From: Brooklawnia sp.
GTDB taxonomy: Bacteria > Actinomycetota > Actinomycetes > Propionibacteriales > Propionibacteriaceae
Assembly (NCBI GenBank): GCA_012517115.1
Contig: JAAYVP010000277.1
Span: 1-33,186 of the forward strand
Length of the DNA: 33,186 nt
Direction of reading: 5' to 3'
This document shows positions 15,727 to 23,637 of this stretch, piece by piece (position 1 is the first letter of the stretch; every line of letters starts with the position of its first letter). A program made the translations under genes and the position numbers. Below the pieces are notes generated by a model. That model did no database searches, was not told where the DNA came from, and was given only the letters and a program-made list of their open reading frames with translations.

Positions 15727-17251
15727 GGTCCGCCCCGTCCGCCGATTCCGGCCTGGTCTGCGCGGCCCACCAGTCCAACAGTTCGGCCCGCGCCCGGTCG
15801 GCCCCCAGCGGCCCCTCGGCCATCCGGCGTTCCAGCAGGAACCGGTAGGCGCGGCCGACGTCGCGTCCGGGTTTGATCTGCAACAGCGCCATGATCTGTT
15901 CGCCGTCAAGGTCGGGACGCATCGCATCCAGTTCCTCAGCGGCAGCCAGTTCGTCGATCCGGTATTCAAGCTCATCGTAGGCTCTGCGTAGCCGGTCGGC
16001 CTTGCGGACATTGCGGGTCGTGCAGTCGCTGCGGGTGAGGATGTGTAACCGTTCCAGCTGGTCGCCGGCGTCGCGGACGTAGCGTCGCACCGCGGCGTCC
16101 GTCCAGCCACTGGAGGCGCCACCCGACGAGCCCTCCGCGTAGCCGTGGAAGCGCAGATGCAGGGCGATGAGGTCAGCAACCGGTTTGATGACGTCCTTGG
16201 GGTAGCGCAGCGCGGTCAGCCGCTTTCGTGCCATCTTCGCGCCCACCACGTCGTGGTGGTGGAAGGTGACCTTGCCCGCGTCTATGGCCCGGGTGGCGGG
16301 CTTGCCGATGTCGTGCAGCAGCGCCGCCAGCCGCAGAATCAGGTCGGGCTGGTGGTCCGGGTTGGGCCGTCCGTCGACCAGGTCACGGGCCCGCTCGAGT
16401 TCGATGGCCTGCTCTACCACGGTCAGGGTGTGCTCGTAGACATCTTTGTGCCGCATGTGCTCATCGCGTTCCAACTGCATGGCGGGCAACTCCGGCAGCA
16501 CGATCGCGGCGATGCCCGATCCGACCAGCAGATCGAGGCCGGGACGCGGCGCGTCGGTCAGCAGCAGCTTGCTGAGTTCATCGCGCACCCGCTCGGCGCT
16601 GATGATCGAGATGCGCCCGGCCATCTGCTTCATGGCGGCGACCGTGGTCGGGTCAACCGCGAAGTTCAGTTGGGACGCAAACCGGGCCGCCCGCATCATC
16701 CGTAGCGGATCGTCGCTGAAGCTGATTTCGGGCGCCGAGGGGGGACGCAGCAGGCGGTCGGCGAGGTCCGCCAGGCCGTGGTGCGGATCAACGAACCGCC
16801 AACGGTCGGGGCTGCCGCCGCTGACGTCCAGCGCCATCGCGTTCACGCTGAAGTCGCGCCGGAGCAGGTCGTCATGGACGGTTTCGCCGAAGACGACCTC
16901 GGGTTTGCGCGAGTCGTCGCGATAGGTGTCGGCCCGGAAGGTGGTGACTTCGATCAGCCAGTCGCGACCGTCCCGCGTGGCCTGCGCGCTGATCGTCCCG
17001 TAGTCACTACCGATGTCCCAGACGGTCGGGGTGAAGCGGCGCAGCAGGCGCTGCGACTCGTCCGGACGCGCAGAGGTGGTGAAGTCGAGATCATTGCCCA
17101 GTTGCCCGAGCAGCGCGTCCCGGACAGAACCGCCGACGAGGTAAAGCTGGTGGCCCGCGTCGGAGAAGAGCGCGCCCAGTTCACCGATGATCGGGATCGC
17201 CGGTTGCAGGGTCGTCAGCGCGGTCATCTGGGCGCGGCTCACGGAGGACAC
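15719..17251 (-). CDS. pcnA: CCA tRNA nucleotidyltransferase
   Basis: This class II nucleotidyltransferase adds or repairs the 3' CCA end of tRNA. The 510-residue protein has LVGGSVRDALLG (38-49), the catalytic NDLDFTT (DLD 54-56), RRDFSVNAMALD, the RMMRAARFASQL arm, and a C-terminal HD domain with LLHDIGKP and FHHHDVVGAKMA. Actinobacterial enzymes of this HD-containing type are normally about 470-500 residues, so length is normal. The start is GTG 17251; ATG 17227 (eight codons later) is an alternative. With either start the 5' end overlaps the preceding exporter gene by 47-71 nt, which is unusual. Confidence 0.95.
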   Translation of the reverse strand: MSSVSRAQMTALTTLQPAIPIIGELGALFSDAGHQLYLVGGSVRDALLGQLGNDLDFTTSARPDESQRLLRRFTPTVWDIGSDYGTISAQATRDGRDWLIEVTTFRADTYRDDSRKPEVVFGETVHDDLLRRDFSVNAMALDVSGGSPDRWRFVDPHHGLADLADRLLRPPSAPEISFSDDPLRMMRAARFASQLNFAVDPTTVAAMKQMAGRISIISAERVRDELSKLLLTDAPRPGLDLLVGSGIAAIVLPELPAMQLERDEHMRHKDVYEHTLTVVEQAIELERARDLVDGRPNPDHQPDLILRLAALLHDIGKPATRAIDAGKVTFHHHDVVGAKMARKRLTALRYPKDVIKPVADLIALHLRFHGYAEGSSGGASSGWTDAAVRRYVRDAGDQLERLHILTRSDCTTRNVRKADRLRRAYDELEYRIDELAAAEELDAMRPDLDGEQIMALLQIKPGRDVGRAYRFLLERRMAEGPLGADRARAELLDWWAAQTRPESADGADHE

Positions 17252-18188
17252 GGCGCACCATCTTACCTGGCTGCTGCCGAGCTGAGGCGGCCAGTGTGGC
17301 GCCAGCGGATGCTGTCACGACGCACACCAGCGCCACCCAGTCGCTCAGGCCGAGCACCTCGCCGAGCAGCAGCCAGCCGCTCAGCGCTGCCACCGCCGGG
17401 GCCAGCGACTGCAGGATGCTGAACAGCGCCGGGGCGATCCGGCCGAACGCGATCATGTCGAGGGTGTACGGCAGCACTGAACTGAGCAGCCCGACCGCCA
17501 GCCCCATGCCGAGCACGCCGAACGTCCAAAGCTGGTCGCCACCGGACGTGATGGCGGGCACGCTCAGTATCACCGCACCGAACAGGCAAGCCAGCGTGAC
17601 CAGATCAGCGCCAAACCAATGGCGACGCGCCCGCACCCCCATAGTGATATAGCCGGCCCAGCAGGTCGCGGCGATCAAGATGAACAAGACGCCCTGCGGG
17701 TCGAGGCCGACCGGGCGGAAACCCAACAGCACCACCCCGAGGCCCGCCAACCCAGCCCAAAGCAGGTCGAGGCGTCCCCGGGAGCCGATGATGGCCACCG
17801 CGAGTGGGCCGAGGTATTCGATGGTGACGGCAATACCCAACGGAATGGTCTGGATGGCCAGGTAGAACGACCAGTTCATGCCCACCAGGGCCAGGCAGTA
17901 GGGCAGGGCCGCCACTATTCCGGCCCTAGTCGGGCGTGGGTATGGTCGGCTGGGTCGGTGAGGCAACGTCCGCAAAGCGGTGCTAACCACGCGCATCCCG
18001 AGCAGCACTGCGGCAGCGAAGCTGAACCGCAGCCAGGCGGCAGTGGTGGCAGGCACCTGGGTGAACAGCCCTTTGCCGAGGGCGGCGCCGATCTCGACCC
18101 CGACAACCGAACCCACCGCAGCCAGGACAGCCAGCTCGTGTGAGATCGGTCGTCTGGTGAATGGGGGCGGGACGGGTTGTTCAGACAT
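17181..18188 (-). CDS. EamA/DMT family exporter, RhtA-like
   Basis: The 335-residue protein has about ten hydrophobic segments in two EamA repeats. The stretch MNWSFYLAIQTIPLGIAVTIEYLGPLAVAI strongly resembles the RhtA threonine/homoserine exporter group. I chose ATG 18188, 10 nt after the stop of the ECF S-component gene; the open frame upstream only shadows that gene. The soluble C-terminal tail after the last helix (about 27 residues, KMVRRVLREPRPDDRADD...) is largely encoded within the start of pcnA. It may belong to the upstream operon by read-through, but an amino-acid exporter has no obvious role in vitamin uptake. Confidence 0.82.
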   Translation of the reverse strand: MSEQPVPPPFTRRPISHELAVLAAVGSVVGVEIGAALGKGLFTQVPATTAAWLRFSFAAAVLLGMRVVSTALRTLPHRPSRPYPRPTRAGIVAALPYCLALVGMNWSFYLAIQTIPLGIAVTIEYLGPLAVAIIGSRGRLDLLWAGLAGLGVVLLGFRPVGLDPQGVLFILIAATCWAGYITMGVRARRHWFGADLVTLACLFGAVILSVPAITSGGDQLWTFGVLGMGLAVGLLSSVLPYTLDMIAFGRIAPALFSILQSLAPAVAALSGWLLLGEVLGLSDWVALVCVVTASAGATLAASARQQPGKMVRRVLREPRPDDRADDPATGDPDHR

Positions 18189-18198
18189 CACGGCGAGG

Positions 18199-19014
18199 TT
18201 ACCCGAAACGAGCTCGCCGGGCCGCCCGGCGCAGTACCCGCAGCACCGGCGGCCCAAGCACCGTGATCAGCACCACGTTGGTGATCGCCCGACCAGCGTT
18301 CCAGCCCATGCCGGTGACCAGCTCCATTACCAGGAAGCGCCGCAGGTTCTCCAGCGGCCCGACCACGGGGTCGAAGCCTTGCCCGCCGGTACCGACGGCG
18401 AACGGCCAGAAGGAAAAGTCCATCAAGATGCCGAAGACGAACCCGGCGACGGCGCCATAACAGGCGAGCAGCACGATCTCCGCGCGGCCACCGAGTCGGG
18501 GCAGCAGCCCGGCAACCAAGCCGGTGAACCCGGTCGCCAGCATTTGGTGGGGCAGCCACGGCCCGACGGCGCCCACCACTAGTGCGGACGCGAACAGCGT
18601 GGTATTGCCGAGCACGAAGCCGAAACCCGGCCCGAAGACCCGGCCGGCGATGATCACCAAGAAGAAGACGGTCTCGAAGCCGGCAGTGCCCGCCCCGAGC
18701 GGCCGGATCACCGCCCCCATCGCGGTCAGGACACCCAACAGCGCGAGCCCTTTGACATCGAGCTCGTGCTGAGTCATCTGGACCACGACAACGCCCAGCA
18801 CCATCGGCAGCAGCGCCGCAAGCACGATCGGCGACAAGGTGCTGGCGGTCAGGGTCGCCCCCGGACGCAGGAATAACGGCCAGGCGAATGCAAGTATCCC
18901 CATCACCGCCGCGATGGCCAGCATCATCTTTGACCAGCGACTGATCGGCATTGCCGAGGTGAAGCCCGCCAGGGCGGTCTGTGGACGATTGCGGGTGAGG
19001 GCAGTGGCGGTCAT
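18199..19014 (-). CDS. ECF transporter S component, predicted cobalamin-specific (CbrT-like)
   Basis: The S component binds the vitamin within the membrane and docks onto the EcfA-EcfA'-EcfT module. The 271-residue protein is very hydrophobic with about six membrane segments, and carries GLALLGVLTAMGAVIRPLGAGTAGFETVFFLVIIAGRVFGPGFGFVLGNTT-like segments of the predicted energy-coupling-factor substrate components. Its ATG overlaps the ATPase stop (ATGA), so it is the last gene of the EcfT-EcfAA'-EcfS set. Cobalamin as substrate is inferred from the upstream cobalamin riboswitch and the two intrinsic-factor-like proteins of the same operon, not from a signature in the protein itself. Confidence 0.82.
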   Translation of the reverse strand: MTATALTRNRPQTALAGFTSAMPISRWSKMMLAIAAVMGILAFAWPLFLRPGATLTASTLSPIVLAALLPMVLGVVVVQMTQHELDVKGLALLGVLTAMGAVIRPLGAGTAGFETVFFLVIIAGRVFGPGFGFVLGNTTLFASALVVGAVGPWLPHQMLATGFTGLVAGLLPRLGGRAEIVLLACYGAVAGFVFGILMDFSFWPFAVGTGGQGFDPVVGPLENLRRFLVMELVTGMGWNAGRAITNVVLITVLGPPVLRVLRRAARRARFG

Positions 19015-20636
19015 GCCAGCTCTCCACGGCCAGCGACCGGCAGCCGAACCACTTCGGCAGGTGAGAGCAGCGGACGCGGGTGGAAGACTTTCGCCATTTG
19101 CGGGCTGAAGGCTGGCGACGAAGTGAGCACGGTCCGGGTTGCGCCGTCCGCGACGATCTCGGCGTCGGCCATGATGATCGTCCTCTCGGTAGCGGCGGCC
19201 GCGAACTCGACATCGTGGGTGCTGATGACCACGCAGGTACCCTCGTCCGCCAGTCGCCGCACGATGGCCCCGAGTTGGGCCTTCATGGCGTAGTCGAGGC
19301 CGCGGGTGGGCTCGTCCAGCAACAGCACCCGGGGTTCGGTGGCGAGCTGGATCGCCAGCACCAAAGCCAGCCGCTGACCCTCGGACAGGTCACGCGGGTG
19401 CCGGTCAGGTGGCACCGCCACCCCAAGCCGCACCAGTGTGGCCGCGGTGGTGCCGGCTGGCACGCCGGACTCCTCGTCCGCCTGGGCGCATTCGGCAGCC
19501 ACCGTGGGCAGATAGAGCAGGTCGCCAGCCGACTGCGGAACCAAGGTGACCAGCCTGCCCACCTGGTTGGCAGGCAGGCTGCGAGGGTCGCTGCCGGCCA
19601 CCAGCAGATCGCCGCTGCTGGGCACCGCGCCCTGCATCGCCCACATCAGCGACGACTTGCCGGCGCCGTTGCGTCCCATCAACCCCACCACCGTGCCCGG
19701 ATGCAGCACCAGGTCGACCCGGTCGACTGCCACCACATCGCCGTAGCGCACCCCGAGCCCGGTCATGGTGGCCACCGGCTCGGATGCGGGGCGTTCGCGG
19801 CGTTGGGGAGCGTCGGCGACGGTGATGTGTTCGCGCTGCACCCGGCGGCGGGCGTCCCGGACGCTGCCTGGCACCTGCCGCCAACCGAGCCTGTCGGCCA
19901 GCGCCGCCAGCGGGGGCACCACATCGCAGCGGGCCAGCACCTCGGCGGTCGGCCCGAGGACGACGCTGCCGTCGCCCGGCAGCCAGGCGACCTGGTCGGC
20001 GACCTGCATGACGCGCTCCAGCCGGTGCTCAGCCAACACCACCGTCAGCCCGACCTCGTGCACCAAGGTGGTCACCGCGCCCAGGACATCCTGGGCGGCG
20101 GTCGGGTCGAGCGCAGAAGTGGGTTCATCCAGGACGACCACGCGCGGCTGCGCGGCGAGCACGGCCGCGATGGCAACTCGTTGCTGCTGGCCACCGGACA
20201 GATCGGCGAGCGGACGGCGGCGCAGCCCGGCGATGCCCATCAGGTCCAGCGTCTCTTCGACACGCTTGCGCATCGCCGTCGGTGACAGGCCGAGTTGCTC
20301 CATACCGTAGGCGAGCTCATCTTCCACCCGGTCGGTGACGAAGCTCTGCATCGGGTTCTGGGCCACGAAGCCGACCACGTCGGCTAGGTCGCGCGGACGG
20401 TTGGTCCGGGTGGAGCGGCCGGCCACCCTCACCTCGCCGCTCAACAGGCCGCCCGTGAAGTGCGGCACCAGGCCGTTGATAGCGCCGAGCAGTGTCGACT
20501 TGCCGGTGCCAGTACGGCCGACGACCAGCGTCAGGTCACCCTCGTCGATGTGCAGGTTCACCTCGCGTAGCACCGGGGACGCGGCAGCAGCTTCGGCGCT
20601 GTCGTAGCTGAAACTGACATCGTCGAAGTCGATCAT
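19011..20636 (-). CDS. ecfA: ECF transporter fused ATPase EcfA-EcfA'
   Basis: One 541-residue chain carries both ATPase halves of an ECF transporter. The first has Walker A GRTGTGKST (40-48), signature LSGGQQQRVAIA (146-157), Walker B VVVLDEPTSALD and H-loop AEHR. The second has Walker A GRNGAGKSS (321-329), the altered signature LSEGQRLALVLA (417-428), Walker B VLLLDEPTRGLD and H-loop STHD. The true start is ATG 20636, overlapping the ecfT stop as ATGA; the open frame upstream is a shadow of ecfT. Fusion of the two ATPases enforces one-to-one pairing. The second signature keeps S-x-G-Q, so both sites could still be active. Confidence 0.92.
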   Translation of the reverse strand: MIDFDDVSFSYDSAEAAAASPVLREVNLHIDEGDLTLVVGRTGTGKSTLLGAINGLVPHFTGGLLSGEVRVAGRSTRTNRPRDLADVVGFVAQNPMQSFVTDRVEDELAYGMEQLGLSPTAMRKRVEETLDLMGIAGLRRRPLADLSGGQQQRVAIAAVLAAQPRVVVLDEPTSALDPTAAQDVLGAVTTLVHEVGLTVVLAEHRLERVMQVADQVAWLPGDGSVVLGPTAEVLARCDVVPPLAALADRLGWRQVPGSVRDARRRVQREHITVADAPQRRERPASEPVATMTGLGVRYGDVVAVDRVDLVLHPGTVVGLMGRNGAGKSSLMWAMQGAVPSSGDLLVAGSDPRSLPANQVGRLVTLVPQSAGDLLYLPTVAAECAQADEESGVPAGTTAATLVRLGVAVPPDRHPRDLSEGQRLALVLAIQLATEPRVLLLDEPTRGLDYAMKAQLGAIVRRLADEGTCVVISTHDVEFAAAATERTIIMADAEIVADGATRTVLTSSPAFSPQMAKVFHPRPLLSPAEVVRLPVAGRGELA

Positions 20637-21766
20637 GCGGCGTCCTTCGGGGGCTCCGGGGCCAGCAGACCCGGCAGCGCCGCCACCGCAGCCGTCGCCA
20701 GCATGGGCCAGCTCAGTTCCGGCCAGGTCAGCGGGAAGGCGCCGAAGGCCATCGCGGGGTCGGTGCTGGCAAGCCAGATCGCCAACGCAGCCGTCGCCAG
20801 TCCGCAGCCGACAACCAGGTACTCCGGGGCCCCCCAGGGGTCCGGGCGGTACCGGCTGGTGGCCAGATCGTCGCCGGCTCGGTGCAGACCGAAGGCGCCC
20901 GCGGCCAGTCCGATCAACAGCAGCGGGACGGCCCAACTGCCCGCCCCAGGCAGCCCGAGCAGCGCGAACGTGCCGAAGGTGACGCCGAGCATGGCGACTA
21001 CCAGGGTCAACCCAAGCCGCCAGTCGAGGCCACGGCCGGTCCGGGTGCGACCGAAACCGCGAGACTCCATGCCCGCAGCCAACGCCAGTGAGCGATCGAT
21101 AGCGTCCTCAAGGACTGGGACTATGACCGAGATCAGCCCCTTGACGCCAGGCCGGACCCCACCCCGCAAGCGTCGAGCGCGACGCACCCGCAAGACTGAC
21201 TCGACCAGTTGGGGAGCAACCGAGATGGCGATCACCAGGGCGGTGGCGATCTGGTGGAACGCCGCAGGCACGTTGCGCAGTGCTCGTTTTGGGTTAGCAA
21301 GCGCGTTTGCTGCGCCGATGCAGATCAGCAGTCCGGCCAGCCGGCCGGCGTCCACCGCGGTGTAGACCAATCCCTCGACGGTGACCGGGCCCCCGAGCCG
21401 GATCCCGGCCGCCCAACTCGGCAGGGCGATCTCGGGCAGCGAGAACAGCACGGTACCTTCGCGCAACCCGCCGATCAGGATCTGGAAGACCAGCCGGACG
21501 GCGATCACCAGCCCAGCCAGCGCATAGTAGAGCGTCAACGAGCGTGCCCACGGGGCCTTGGTGCGTCGTTGCAGCACCACGAACGTGACGGCGGCGATCA
21601 GCAGCACCAGCAGTAGCGGGTTGCTGGCCAAGGTGACCGCCACCCCAGCGCCCAAGGCCCAGCCCCACCACGCCCAGGGGTGGACGGTCCGGCCGGCCAA
21701 CCGGGCACCCTGCAGCGCGGCATCGGCCAAGATGACGACTTCGGGACGCGCCAGCACGCGGCTCAT
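20633..21766 (-). CDS. ecfT: ECF transporter transmembrane component EcfT
   Basis: EcfT couples ATP hydrolysis in EcfA/A' to movement of the S component. The 377-residue protein has several membrane segments and the two conserved arginine motifs of the coupling helices, RVRRARRLRGG (about 190-200) and MESRGFGRTR. It contains extra hydrophobic segments at the C-terminus, so it is longer than the common 260-residue EcfT. It starts 3 nt after the stop of the beta-domain gene, and its stop overlaps the ATPase start as ATGA. Confidence 0.9.
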   Translation of the reverse strand: MSRVLARPEVVILADAALQGARLAGRTVHPWAWWGWALGAGVAVTLASNPLLLVLLIAAVTFVVLQRRTKAPWARSLTLYYALAGLVIAVRLVFQILIGGLREGTVLFSLPEIALPSWAAGIRLGGPVTVEGLVYTAVDAGRLAGLLICIGAANALANPKRALRNVPAAFHQIATALVIAISVAPQLVESVLRVRRARRLRGGVRPGVKGLISVIVPVLEDAIDRSLALAAGMESRGFGRTRTGRGLDWRLGLTLVVAMLGVTFGTFALLGLPGAGSWAVPLLLIGLAAGAFGLHRAGDDLATSRYRPDPWGAPEYLVVGCGLATAALAIWLASTDPAMAFGAFPLTWPELSWPMLATAAVAALPGLLAPEPPKDAA

Positions 21767-21769
21767 TGG

Positions 21770-22384
21770 TCAGTCACCTCGTGACTTGCGACGCCAAAGG
21801 GCGTAGCCGGCCCCGCCGGCGGCGATCACCGCCACAGTGATGACGGTCGGCGCCCAGCCCGGCAGACCGCCACCGTCGTCGACAGCCGGTGGCGCCGCTT
21901 CGGTGGGTGTTGCGGTGCTTGGCTGGGTATCGCCCGGGCTGACGGGTGGTGGCGCACTGACCGAGAAATGCCAGGCCTCGATACTGCCCGGGACGCCGCG
22001 GTAAGACGCGCCGATGTTCGCGTAGACCCATTGGCCGTCTCGCCACCACCAGTAGTTCCAGTACGGTTCGTCGCCCGCGGGCGTGGCAACACAACGGTCG
22101 GGTCGGCCATCGATCTGGCAGATGAAACCCTGCCCGGCGGTCTGCACCGTGGTGAGTTCCAGCAGCCGGGCCAGGCCGGTCTGGGCGTGGCTGCAGCCCG
22201 CCAACAGCTCGGTGCCCTGCTCAAAGACGTAGACGTAGATACCGCCGTCAGCCAGGCATTCGGACGCGGGGTCCTGCGCTCGCGCGACCACCTGGGTGGG
22301 CCCGGCCAGCAGACCGAGCGTGACCGCAAATAGCAGCGCGATCTGCATGCGCAAGACCCGGCCCCGCGTCCGAGTCGGGTTCAT
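21770..22384 (-). CDS. Secreted, membrane-anchored DUF4430-like (transcobalamin beta-domain-like) protein
   Basis: The 204-residue protein has a signal peptide (about 10-36, cleavage near ARAQ), a compact extracellular domain (about 40-145), a Pro/Thr/Ala-rich linker and a C-terminal membrane helix (TVITVAVIAAGGAGYALW) with a basic tail. The domain follows the DUF4430 pattern seen at the C-terminus of intrinsic factor and transcobalamin: a first strand IYVYVFEQG, GFICQIDG, then aromatic-rich YWNYWWWRDGQWVYANIGA and a final strand GSIEAWHFS. Its cysteines could form disulfides outside the cell. The ATG overlaps the barrel gene stop (ATGA). I infer that with the barrel protein it caps bound cobalamin. 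I recall similar small proteins named after Streptomyces SCO2322, but cannot check this. Confidence 0.72.
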   Translation of the reverse strand: MNPTRTRGRVLRMQIALLFAVTLGLLAGPTQVVARAQDPASECLADGGIYVYVFEQGTELLAGCSHAQTGLARLLELTTVQTAGQGFICQIDGRPDRCVATPAGDEPYWNYWWWRDGQWVYANIGASYRGVPGSIEAWHFSVSAPPPVSPGDTQPSTATPTEAAPPAVDDGGGLPGWAPTVITVAVIAAGGAGYALWRRKSRGD

Positions 22385-23457
22385 GCCTGGGGGCCCCTAC
22401 GGCGGACGCGTAGGTAGTACACGACGACGCCGATGGCGAGCAAACCCACCGCGACCACGACGATCAGGCCGGTATTGCTGCCCTGGGCTGCGCCGGATTC
22501 GGTGGCGGGCGGCTGGCTGGTGCTCGCCGTCGTCTTGCTGACGTTGGTTAAGTCGAAGCCGGACAGTCCGAGGGTGGCCTGCGCGGTGGCGTAGGCATCG
22601 GAGTAGCCGGCACCAATGGCGGCCGGGAACCCGCCGTCCGGCTCCTGCTGGCCCACCAGCCAGTCGACCTGCGCGGTGACGTCGACACCCGCCTGCTGCA
22701 AAGCCTGGATCGCCAGGCCTGCGGTGTTGGCAGGTGAGTAGCTGCCCCAGTAGGCGCCAGGAGTCGGGCACATCTCGGAGACTTGGGTGCACTGGTTGGC
22801 GACCAGCCAGTCGACGGCCTTCTGGTTCGCCTGGGCCGCCTGTTGATCGTCTTTCAACACGCCGAGCGCCAGCGCAGCTAGCGCGGTGGAGTCGATATCG
22901 ACGCCGAACTCCGGGAAGCCGAAAGCGCCTTGGGCGTCCTGGGTGGCCAGCAACGCGTCCAGCACACTCTGCGGCACCTCGGTGTCGGTGCGCTCCAAAG
23001 CGATGATCAGCATCGCCAACCCGTAAGGATTGGCGAAGGTGGACTCGTCTAGCGGTGCCTGCAGTTGCTCGACCAGGTCGACACCACCGAAGTCATTGAC
23101 GTCGGCGCCGATCGCGTCGGCGAGAATGGCCACTCGGGCGGCCGACGCCGGGTTGGTGACGAAGCTAGACGTCTGCGAGGTGACCCAAGCGGCGGCAGAG
23201 GTGACGGTTTCATCCTGGGTTCCCGTCGAGATCAGCGCGAGGGCGCCGTCGATGGTGTAGGCGGGGTCGGGGGTGCGGCCGTCGAAGCCGAGCAGGTACT
23301 GTCCATCGGTGAATTGGCTGCTCAGCCAGCTGGCGGCGGAGGCGGCCGCTTCGTTGGGTGCGGCGTAGCTGGCTGCCGGCGAGACATTCGCCACCAATGG
23401 CGCCATCACCAGCCCCGCCGCAATCGCAGCAGCTGCCGCTTTGGTTCGCAGGGTCAT
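22381..23457 (-). CDS. Secreted, membrane-anchored alpha/alpha-barrel protein (prenyltransferase-repeat, intrinsic-factor-like)
   Basis: The 358-residue protein has a signal peptide (about 1-33), an extracellular domain built of repeated helical units, and a C-terminal membrane helix (LIVVVAVGLLAIGVVVYYL) with a basic tail. The repeats carry Asp/Gly turns such as DGQYLLGFDG, TQDAQGAFGFPEFG and GQQEPDGGFPAAIG, the pattern of prenyltransferase/squalene-cyclase barrels. The same barrel forms the cobalamin-binding alpha domain of intrinsic factor and transcobalamin. It is the first gene behind a cobalamin riboswitch and is translationally coupled to the beta-domain protein, so I infer a role in capturing cobalamin at the cell surface. 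AAGGAAGG stands 7 nt before the ATG, inside a hairpin. Confidence 0.8.
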   Translation of the reverse strand: MTLRTKAAAAAIAAGLVMAPLVANVSPAASYAAPNEAAASAASWLSSQFTDGQYLLGFDGRTPDPAYTIDGALALISTGTQDETVTSAAAWVTSQTSSFVTNPASAARVAILADAIGADVNDFGGVDLVEQLQAPLDESTFANPYGLAMLIIALERTDTEVPQSVLDALLATQDAQGAFGFPEFGVDIDSTALAALALGVLKDDQQAAQANQKAVDWLVANQCTQVSEMCPTPGAYWGSYSPANTAGLAIQALQQAGVDVTAQVDWLVGQQEPDGGFPAAIGAGYSDAYATAQATLGLSGFDLTNVSKTTASTSQPPATESGAAQGSNTGLIVVVAVGLLAIGVVVYYLRVRRRGPQA

Positions 23458-23458
23458 C

Positions 23459-23482
23459 CCGGATCCTTCCTTGGAGGTCCGG
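23459..23482 (-). promoter_or_regulatory. Hairpin enclosing the ribosome-binding site of the cobalamin operon
   Basis: CCGGA pairs with TCCGG and the inner CCT with AGG, so AAGGAAGG (23472-23465), 7 nt before the ATG, lies within the stem-loop. The CGGG at 23461-23458 is also complementary to the CCCG in loop 5 of the aptamer, which could form a kissing contact. This suggests that the riboswitch acts on translation. Confidence 0.5.
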
Positions 23483-23539
23483 GAGAGGTACGGCTCTTGG
23501 GCACGACCGACTCGCAGACCTCGACGAGTACTTGCTGGT

Positions 23540-23632
23540 CAGATCGGTTCGAGTAGTCCGGCTGGGACGCTTGCGTCCATCACGGCTGCGGGTCAGCCTT
23601 GGCTTCGCACCAAGTTCCCCCGGCCCGATCTG
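23540..23632 (-). ncRNA. Cobalamin riboswitch, compact
   Basis: The 93-nt minus-strand segment is closed by P1, CAGATCGG (23632-23625) with CCGATCTG (23547-23540), eight perfect pairs. Inside are the conserved core GGGAAcTTGGTGCGAA, P4 (TTGG/CCAA), GGCTGACCCGCAGCC forming P5 with its CCCG loop, CCGTGA, P6 (GGACG-CAAG-CGTCC, 23578-23565) and a B12-box-like AGCCGGACTACTCG (23563-23550). This order of motifs is diagnostic for the cobalamin aptamer. It lacks the long peripheral domains of classical forms and starts at the predicted +1. It precedes the barrel gene by 82 nt. Confidence 0.9.
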
Positions 23633-23637
23633 CGAAG

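Noticed and set aside
15727-16179. N-terminal extension of the MFS gene to 16179
   Set aside because: It is a different frame of pcnA, Arg/Thr/Pro-rich and unlike any transporter N-terminus; the ATGAGTGA junction gives a natural start at 15726.
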